Source: Rachycentron canadum (taxonomy: Eukaryota > Chordata > Actinopteri > Carangiformes > Rachycentridae). From it: a DNA stretch of 64,000 nt. The position numbers and the translations under genes were made by a program. Within the stretch, counting starts at the first letter, position 1. Each line of letters begins with the position of its first letter. Below are positions 55,119 to 64,000 of this stretch, piece after piece. Below the pieces are notes generated by a model, which saw only the letters and a program-made list of their open reading frames with translations, was not told the origin of the DNA and did not search any database. Location of the stretch: NCBI GenBank assembly GCA_038496675.1, contig CM076669.1:731874-795873 (forward strand). Direction: 5' to 3'.

Positions 55119-58074
55119 CAGAAAGTAATAATATAGTGAATTTTTATCTGACATATAGAAAAATTATACATTTTATGTTGAGTTTTCTGGGCCATGTTAC
55201 GATGCTCATCCTCATTCCTGTGTCAGTCTTTTTTTTCCCTGTAATTACACAATGCGTCTTTATTTTTTAAAACAAAATTGTCCTTTAACATTTACAGAAA
55301 AGTGTTTACTTAGACCCTAAAACAAACCCTAATGACATAAATCCCCAGGAGATATTAAGGAGATAGGATTTACAGTTCACCCTCCCTTTTTAGGCAACTA
55401 CGTCAGTGATGAGGCTCAATAAAAATATGTCTTTAGCCCCATTAAGGCAGGATTAACATTGCAGAGGGAGGTGGGGAGTGTAATCTTCACCGTGCTCCTC
55501 GGTCATTTAACTCATCGTTTTGGACGGTGTTTAAAACCCTGGTGAAATGACAGGATATGGTCTGAAATAGACATGGACATTAAGCAGAATGAAAGCAAAA
55601 GAAAAGACAAAGTAATTGATTTGCTGTGCTGTGGTGTTTCCATAGTTTAACTTTATAACTGTTACGATGATGAAGTCGCTGCTGATTTGCTCCTATTAGT
55701 TGTATCTGAAGGTCGGGGCGAACTCTATGGTTGTGAAGATTGGAGAAATTGTTGAATTAAGTGTGATGGGATTTAAATGGGAGGAGGTACAGCCTGTTCA
55801 CAGAAAAATCAGGAGATCATTGTAGCTGCAATTATTCCTGTGGTGGGGGTGAAAATGACAGGATTAAAATCACTGACCAGAGCAGGTGATGTTAAAATCA
55901 ACACACCTGCCCCCGAGAAAGAAACTCAGTCTGAGGTGAAAAACAGATTCAACAGCCACATCTCTTTTATCATTTCTGTCTATATTAGGGCTCCAACATG
56001 TATCTTTAGCCAACACCATGCATGTGTGATATAGTGTGACAGCTGTAGGCCTCCTCTTCCACGGAGCCTGTCACTGTCACATTTCCCATAATTCCTGTCC
56101 ACGCAAGAAACAGCCAGGCCGTCCCCAGATTATGTAGGTTGGGTGTGAAAACAGATTTGGATACGGTCAATTTATGCAATCAGATTCGAGATGTGTGTGC
56201 GATTTTTATTTTTTTTAATGTTTAGTGAAATGTTTGCAGATCCCTTTAAAACTGCCGTCAATTCTGTGTAATGGTTGCAAAAACACTTTGGATCAAGCTA
56301 AGTCCTGCAGGCTGCGGCACTGTGCTGACTGAGGCTGGGGCCCGTCCTGCTGGGATTTGCAGGGCCTGTTATTAAGTACATAATGCCGAGCGTGCTACGT
56401 GATCCGCCGGCCATCCTCACAGCCAGAGGTCAGGGAGGGTCACCGATGAAAAACAGATCTAAGAGCCACACCTTGTCAATCATCAGTCTATTTTAGGGAG
56501 CGTGTATTTTTAAAATCAATACAGTTTTTTTATGTTAAAGTTGAGGAGATAATTATTACATTCCATATTTTAAATGTTCAAGATTGTATATATTTATATT
56601 TCTACATCTGGGACACATTACTGACTTTAAATGCACAATTAAATTACAAAAACACTGTTGTTACTTTTGGGACACTATATTTGTCCCAAACGTATTATGC
56701 AAATTCTTCCTGTTGTAGGTCACATGGCATTTTGAAATATGCTAGTAAATATGTTTTTTAGCAAGCAAATGGAAAAAGAATAATCATATAGATATTGGAT
56801 TTTAACAAAATATGAGCTATAGTTGAATGGGCAACTGCCACATGAGAGAATGTGGCCATAAATAATAGAATGAATTAAAGCTGCTAATAGAGCCAATTAT
56901 TATTAATAGCCTTCATTTGGAAAATGTTTTATTTTTCTATTCTTAATTTTCTGGGATCAGATAGGACCTAAAATAACCTAAAATATTAAAATCACACATT
57001 TCCCAGTCGATGATGTATTCCAGTGTGTTTGTTCATCAAAGTAAAATGTGAAAATAAACAGATGAAAATGATTTTGCCAGAAGTTTATAATGAGCCATAA
57101 ATGTATTATAATTTCAATAAATTATGAAATGAATGAGAGACACCAATAGAGTTGAATATATGAAATTTCATTCAACAAAACAAAACAAAAAATCTACAGG
57201 TGAAACATATTAAATTCAAATAAAACATGATATTTTTACCTTATCAAATTTGCTGTTAGGGACATTTGTCACCAATGAGACTCCATATTATCCAGCTGTC
57301 ATGTATTATTTAATAAAAGCTTGATTTCAGCTCTACATAGTAAGAACTGCTGTGGTGATTAATGCAAACGACCTTCAGCCACGTGTGATAATGACAATAA
57401 ATATGTGAATTGAAAGGATGAAAGTCAAGGTCAGTAATCTTATTGCAATCTCAGTTTTTTCAGTGTGGAAAATAGTAACCATGGCAACCATGAATAAATC
57501 CAAATTAATGTGGATCCAAAAAAACAAAACAAAACATAAAATAAAACCTCTCCCACTTTGTGAGCTGACAGTAGAAAAAAAAAAACACCCCGCAGGTTAG
57601 CGTGATGTTTCACAACCCCAGCAGTGAATCATCAAATCTAACACACACAGTTTTTTCTCTGTGCATATTTTCCCACTGTGTAACACCAGATATTCAGGAC
57701 GTGTCTCATCTGACCCAAAAGAGAGACATAAATACATGTACACACATGTATTTAATCACATTTGCACTGTCAAACACACAGCACATTCATGCTTAAAATA
57801 GTGCGGAGGGGAATAAGACTGCTGGAGCGTCCAAATGTCACTGTTTTCATCTTAATGTAAAACTACATGTGCAGAGGTCAAACACTGTATGAGGTGAAAA
57901 AGAAGAAAAGACGCCATCAGTCCCAGAAACCAGCTGCTCCTGTCGTCAGGATGTTGGAGGTAAAATATCTGGAATCATTAATTCACAGGAGAAAACGAAG
58001 TAAACAATTCAGAGCTGCCTCTTGTCTCTCAGACAGAAACCTCCCACACCACAGAGCAGGGAAATCTGGGAAAG
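55119..58074. other. Intergenic, possible conserved non-coding stretches
   Basis: No gene recognised and none of the dispersed families found. Non-repetitive stretches at about 55370-55530, 56030-56470 and 56860-57000 carry many AATTA/TAATT motifs. Evidence for function is only compositional. Confidence 0.35.
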
Positions 58075-58106
58075 GCTGCAGCGCCACCCTGTGGTGGCGC
58101 TGCAGC
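58075..58106. repeat. Perfect 14-bp stem hairpin, 4-nt loop
   Basis: Arm GCTGCAGCGCCACC, loop CTGT, arm GGTGGCGCTGCAGC. GC-rich in an AT-rich setting. Confidence 0.95.
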
Positions 58107-61100
58107 TGAGACTTGACTGATGATATCAGAGGGTTAACAGGCAAAGAAGTATTCAGGCCCTTTACTGAGCTAAATATAAAATATAAAAGGCCTACGTTTA
58201 AAACCACACTGAGGTAACAACACATGGATATAATCAGTATCAGCAGTGAAAATACAGACGTGTTCTCATGCTTCACTTCCTCTGGAACTACACAGAGCTG
58301 ACAATATAATTACTCCTGCAGTGATATTTGGATTTTAAAATGGTTTAAACAGATCACCGACCAGACAAAGTGGACTGCTCAGGGCTCCAAAAGCTTTTTA
58401 CATAATTTGATTAATCTCTAATGTGTTGTACATTTGCACCACTTAAATACATCATCAACTATAATGGAAGCTCCATCTTCTGCCCTGTGGGTCCAGTCTG
58501 GGACTCTGTCTCCAAGTTTTAAAGCCTTTTATATTTTAGTTTATACCAAGCTCACTTTTCGTAATGTTGCATTGCATGGAATTACTCTTTTTGTGTCAAG
58601 TCATTGAGGCTGCAACCAACAATTCAATATTTTCATTATTTTCATTTATGAATTAATGTGCAAATGTTAAAAGTATAAATAATATGTATAAAAACAATAA
58701 TACAGAAATATTGAATAAGTGGAGCTTGGAACGCCGTGCATGGAGGAATCAGGGATCTGCAAGATTTTCCATAAATGTGATATTTCTTTAATAATCTGTT
58801 AGAAAACGTATTAATTTGGTGAATAAAATCAGTGTGAATTTCACTCATTCAAATTGCTTTCACTGCCCAACAATCGAAAATCCCCAAATGACCTGTTTAC
58901 TGTCAGAAATATTTCTTTCTCTGCATTTAGATAAGTACTGTTTTAATTTATTTCACATCTGACAATCCAAAAATGATAAGCTGAGAGACAAGACAAGAAA
59001 CATTAACATGTATGAATCCTTATGAAGACCTTATAAATTCAGTCTTTAAAGCCTTTTTGTTAAATATTACCTTAAAAAAAAATATGTATAAGCACCATAT
59101 TTAAAATGACAAAATTTTAATTTAACCTGGAAATTGACTAAACTTGATTATTATAACTGATTGTATTTCTGTTTTTAAAACACGTCCTAACACGTCTCAA
59201 AATGGACAATCTTAGACAAGAGCAAATGTCCGAGATAGAAGCTGGAACTTTAAGGAGTTAGATCAGTAATCGTTCGTCCTGTCAGTGATTACAGGCCGAG
59301 CGATCACTGGATCAATGATTAAACCCCTCAGAAAAACCAGCACACATGACATGTGTTTACATGTCAAGAAAAAAAAACAAATACACAAAAAAACAGCTTT
59401 GAATCAGACTTGCAGACCCACTGTTAACTATCAACCACAGAAACTGAGCTGACAACAGGTTGCTAACAAGCAACCTGTTGCTTATCTTAGTCACTAATGG
59501 GATATAAGTTCACATAGTTTATCCAAATAACACATTTGAACCATTGGTAAAAAAAGCTATAAAGCCATGTTAGCTTCTCAAAGGCGGAGTCGGTCAAGAA
59601 GGGTTGTGATTGGTCAGAAATTACTCAAAGTTCACATTCATGCAGATAAATTTCACCTTCAGGAACAATCCAGTTCGGCAAAATTAGGTTAAACCCTTTA
59701 TTTAATCAAAGCTTACATAATAACTAATAAATAATATTGTGTGTGGTATCACGTAAAGTCATGATGAGGCAGGGCGTCCCGTCAGAGGCCGTGTTCACAC
59801 CTCGTGGCCTCCTCGAAGAGCTTTTGGTGAGGAAAGTGAAGGAGGGAAGTTCTCCTGCCTGCTGGATTTGCCCTGTGAGCTGCTGCTGCATATGCTGCAG
59901 TGGATTACACTGATCCAACTTAATGCCTAAGACCATGCAATCATTCATAACTACAGGAGCTGTTGAGGGCACAGCCATGGATGCTCCCAGCACCATCTGC
60001 TGCTGTGGGGCGGATTAACTTCGAGGAAGATGGTGAAAAAGGTGGCGGGGGGGTCGACACATATAGACCCTGAACTGTTGACCACAAAAACCACCCGCTG
60101 TCAGGATGCCTACATTTGACCACCTCACACTTTAGTTTCAGTCTCTTTAATAACCTCCCACAGGACTCATTACATCTCAGTTTCAGGCTGTACAAAACTG
60201 AAAACATGACACTTCAACCACATGACCTTTTTTTTTTTCGTTGCCTTGTTTATTTTAATTTCTTCCCAGAATCAATCACAATGATTCTCAGTCACTGTGA
60301 TTAATCACAATGGATGTGCAAGGCCCTTAAAGCTGCTTTAATCGATAGTTTTATAAAAGCTGTTTTTTACTTCCTAAAACAGAGACTTTCAGAAAAGCTG
60401 CTGAACTAATTTTATTTTAAAAAATCCTTCACAGCTTTTTCCTGATTTGGTTTTTATCAGCCTCAACCAGCAGTGATGAAACAACATTAAACACAATAAA
60501 TTACATGTGTTACTCACCTCGTTGTCTTTGAAGCAGCTGTTCAGTTAAATTCTACTGTCTTTACTTTATCACAGGTTTTCGCTGTTGGATTGTAACAACA
60601 TTTACTTGAGCACAAATGTGAGATACCATAGTCTTTTCTTTTCAAACTGGAACGTTTCCCTTTAAAAGCTGTGGAAGATGCAGCAGTAAAAGTATGTTTC
60701 AAACTGCAAAAGTGTTTAGTTAGTGCTGCTTTTAATTGCGTGACTCAGTATTGGCCTCGGAGACGAGAAAATAACCACGTGTCTTCTGTTTGTTCCTGTT
60801 TCCACAGAGAGTTGAAGCCCTGCCCTCCGACCATCAGGAGAGTCGACCCGACCGCAGGAATCCCCTCCACCTGGAAACAAAACCACAACGAACTGCTGCT
60901 GCTCTTCAAAGTGAAAAATAAAAATAAAAAAACAGCATCTACAACCCTTTTTTGGATCTCTGTGCCTTCAACCAAAATTCACCGGTGATACTTCAGAAGC
61001 TTTTCTTTTTTTTTTCTTTCTTTTTTTTTGGTTTTTCTATCGAGCAGGACTCAGAGGATATACAGCATCCGCCTGATGTAGGAGGGACTGGGATTGTGCT

Positions 61101-64000
61101 GCTTTGTCTCTCTGGAGAAAAAAAAAAAAAAAAACCTAACCAGGACATGCAACTTCTGATCATTTTAATGTCCTAACATGTTCTTTTTTTCTACAAGTTG
61201 TGTCAGTGATTTACTTCATATCAGAAGAAATCCCTTGCTGTGCAATATCAGTCCATATTTATGTGAAGTTGTCATGTGGATGTAGACTTTGGACAAACTT
61301 TTTGGTTTATTTTTGTAATGATGTTTTCCTGATTTCTATTTTTCTAAAATGATAAGACAGATGAGTGGGGGGAAAAAATATCTGAATACATTTAAGGGAG
61401 AGAGGAGGTTTGGTTGTTGCTAAAAGACGATTTTGTCCAAGTTTAGTTTTCCTCAGCTACATCCCCTCCTGCTCTGACCAGGGCCAAAGCCATAGCCTAT
61501 CTCAGATAACAATACACCAGGTGTTTTAAACACACCAGGGTCGCAAACAGCAAGATGCATTCAGGGTCTCACCGTTTTGGGGGCCAACATCATGAGCCCC
61601 TCTTGTCAGTTCATCTTAGCTGTTGGATTTTTTGAGCGATGTTTTGGTTTCTACTGTACGTTCAGGGGCTTGAATATGAAGTATTTAGTATTCTCTACCT
61701 TTGTGTGGCCTGTTCTTCTTGCTGTTATTTTGTACTTCCTCCTACATATCAATCAAGCAACTATAAGTGGCATAAGTAATGTGTGTGCAAGTGGGAAAGA
61801 ATGAGTGAGTGTGAGAGTTGGAGGTAAATACTATAAATTCTCAAATAAACCACAAATAATGGTCTCATAGAAAACACTAGAGTCAAAATGAGGTAATTCC
61901 CCCTCTTCTGGGTTAAGATGCTAAATTTGATGCCAAGTTTGGCTTTGCCTCTGCCCCTCTCTGCTGATTGGTTGCCCTGTTAGATAATGGCTGGTTACTG
62001 GAAACTTAGTCCAGTTGACTGGTCATATATTTCCATCCCACACCAAATATTAAACCAAGACACAAAACTAACCTCACTACACTAAATACCCAACAATCTT
62101 CGAACAATGATCACTCACCCACATGTACTGCTGTTTTGTAGGTATTTCCATAAACCTCACAGACTCTTCTGACTATTTGGATGAAATAATATTCATCTGT
62201 GGAACAATAAAGATTTTTAATCAGTTTTGCAAAGAAAAATTGCATATCTCCAATGTGTGACATGAACCAAAATTAAGAATTTTCACATTCAGAAATATTT
62301 GTTTACATTGATGTTAGTTTCTTTCAATCTGTATTTTTGTGCACAATAATATGTCAGGCTACCTGTAAAGAAAGAGCTGCAGATTTAAAAGAGTCTTTAA
62401 GGATGGATACCTGCAAAACTAATGACTAAATTTATGATAGATTTGTGCCTTGTTTCGCTGATATTTACAAGTAGCTTCAACTGAATATGTTTTCTGCCCT
62501 CTGGGGTTATCTCAGTCCGTCAGTACTGTACATCTGGTTCACAATCTAGAAAAGAAAGACTTGGAATAAAATAATATAATAATATAAAAATAATTCATTA
62601 TGTCCTCTTGGGAATCTACACACAAAGGTGTGATTAATGTATGTGAAACTACACCTGGACCTTTGTCTTTAGATTTGGGAATGAATTATAGTTTACAATG
62701 CCGACACCCATTAATTGGTCTGGACCCCACACCCCACTGTGTGAAACTGGTTCCACTTCCTGAATGGGTGTAATCTTTAATGATTAGAAATAGTAATTGT
62801 TAGATATAATAAGCAGTTTTCAATAAAGGCCACTATTTGAGCATTTACAGTAATTTCAGTTTTATTGTTTCAACCCTGTTTTCTGCAGTTGTGTTGTTGT
62901 TGTTGTGTGTCTCCTCAAAGCTGCTGTCCCTGTACTGTGTAGATTGGACATGTCCAGCCTTACCCCTGAATCCTACAAACACCCCCCATTAGCGCTCCAT
63001 GTACCTCACACACTCACAAACACACACATATTTATCTTACAGGCTTGTTGGGCATACAGATTTCAGTTAAATGCACCAGTGGTACATTTGATTCAGTTTG
63101 TGCCTTTCAGGGAATTGTCACTATTCTTTTCTCATGTTTGGAAGATTTATTTTTTACCTGTTCTCCAAAGATGAGTCTGTGTTCATTCAACAAAACAAAG
63201 ATGGCAACTACTGAAGACACAGCATGTGGTCAAAAGTATGTGGACATCAAACACCAATATGTGATAGTTGAACATTAAACATCCAAAACCGTGACAGAAA
63301 TCTGCTGCTAAAGAGCCTCAGTGAAAGTTCAGGATTTCAGGACTCGTGCGCTCGGTAACAATTGATCGTCCACGTTGTTTTGGCAACTTTATCCAAATGT
63401 CCTTGCTCATTGGTGGTGTTCAGGCGGTGCTGGGATGGTGTCGAGAAAAACACCGGAGCAGGTTTTACATGCTACCAGTTTGTAGGAAGGGTGGAGCGGG
63501 TAACGTGGTCCGATCTGTGACTTGAAGGCAGGGTCGTGGAGGGGGCGAGGGGATGTTATAGGATATAAAGAATGTGGGAATCCTACATACCATTTTCACT
63601 GAAATATCCCGTAATGAAGGAACGCGTTTGGAAGTTTGATTTGCATTTGATTTTAGGAGCAGCATCATTTCTTTCTCCACTTTCTGTGACTGGACTGTAA
63701 CAACAGCAACAAATACCCTTAGAGGCACAAACTGGTTTCAATCAATTCCACATTTTGCAGAAGAGTTATGAAATAAACTGAAACCAACTCAACTGTGACC
63801 TGCTTCCTGTTGACTGAGGGGAAATGAGGAAGGTTGTTGTTCATTGTTTCACCACTAGATGGCGACATTACACACATACATATCCCAAAACTCATTCAGC
63901 TGCTAAATCCCACTGTTATTAAAGGATGGATTAATACATTGGATATTACTCCAGTCATCGATTGGAATTGATGTTCTGTTTTCTGTTATTTTAATAAATT
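58107..64000. other. Intergenic, no gene recognised
   Basis: AT-rich sequence without dispersed family A or B copies. A good acceptor-like string, TTTGTTCCTGTTTCCACAG, ends at 60806 and precedes a CpG-containing stretch (about 60807-60895). Taken with the poly-A-rich sequence after it, this could be a terminal non-coding exon, but there is no coding support. AATAAA-type signals are frequent and uninformative here. Confidence 0.4.

Noticed and set aside
1..64000. CRISPR array, operons, tRNA or rRNA genes
   Set aside because: The regularly spaced 30-bp repeats have no unique spacers, so they are a minisatellite. No tRNA-like or rRNA-like sequence was recognised in this vertebrate window.

Overview
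This is a vertebrate, almost certainly teleost fish, genomic window. It has two large intronless vertebrate-type Kv1 (Shaker) potassium channel coding exons, long AT-rich non-coding stretches, many (AC/GT)n microsatellites, non-LTR retrotransposon tails of a kind common in fish, and three assembly gaps inside simple or tandem repeats. No prokaryotic features are present.

The two genes lie on the plus strand, about 28 kb apart. kcna1 (Kv1.1, 496 aa) is at 7237-8727. kcna5 (Kv1.5, 571 aa from the preferred ATG) is at 36729-38444. Mammals carry the cluster KCNA6-KCNA1-KCNA5 in this order and orientation, so a kcna6 copy is expected left of the window and ntf3 right of it; neither is seen here. 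Both products are pore-forming subunits with T1, S1-S6, the TVGYGD filter, a PVP gate motif and a C-terminal PDZ ligand. Kv1.1 has Tyr and Kv1.5 has Arg at the outer-pore TEA position. Both CDSs are preceded by several short upstream ORFs and by an assembly gap in a strand-asymmetric repeat: CCCT-type before kcna1, GA-type before kcna5.

Layout: 1-5.8 kb, intergenic with two copies of a dispersed repeat (family B). 5.8-7.2 kb, C-rich gap, CpG-rich putative promoter and leader of kcna1. 7.2-8.7 kb, kcna1 CDS. 8.7-15.6 kb, AT-rich stretch free of the dispersed families, probably a long 3' UTR. 16-36 kb, repeat-dense spacer with family A elements carrying a 30-bp minisatellite, family B copies, two copies of an inverted-repeat DNA transposon, LINE remnants and microsatellites. 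36.0-38.4 kb, kcna5 leader and CDS. 38.4-41.8 kb, probable kcna5 3' region. 42-64 kb, gene-free sequence with more family A and B copies, several homeodomain-motif-rich stretches that may be conserved regulatory elements, and two perfect hairpins.

The most notable observation is a 112-nt block over S6 that is identical between kcna1 and kcna5 except for one base, including 89 nt without a difference. The adjacent S4-S5 region, whose protein is equally conserved, differs in 32 of 63 codons. This suggests recent gene conversion between the two paralogues, or strong RNA-level constraint. The second is family A: dispersed elements with a 30-bp tandem array inside them, present as nine arrays in both orientations.
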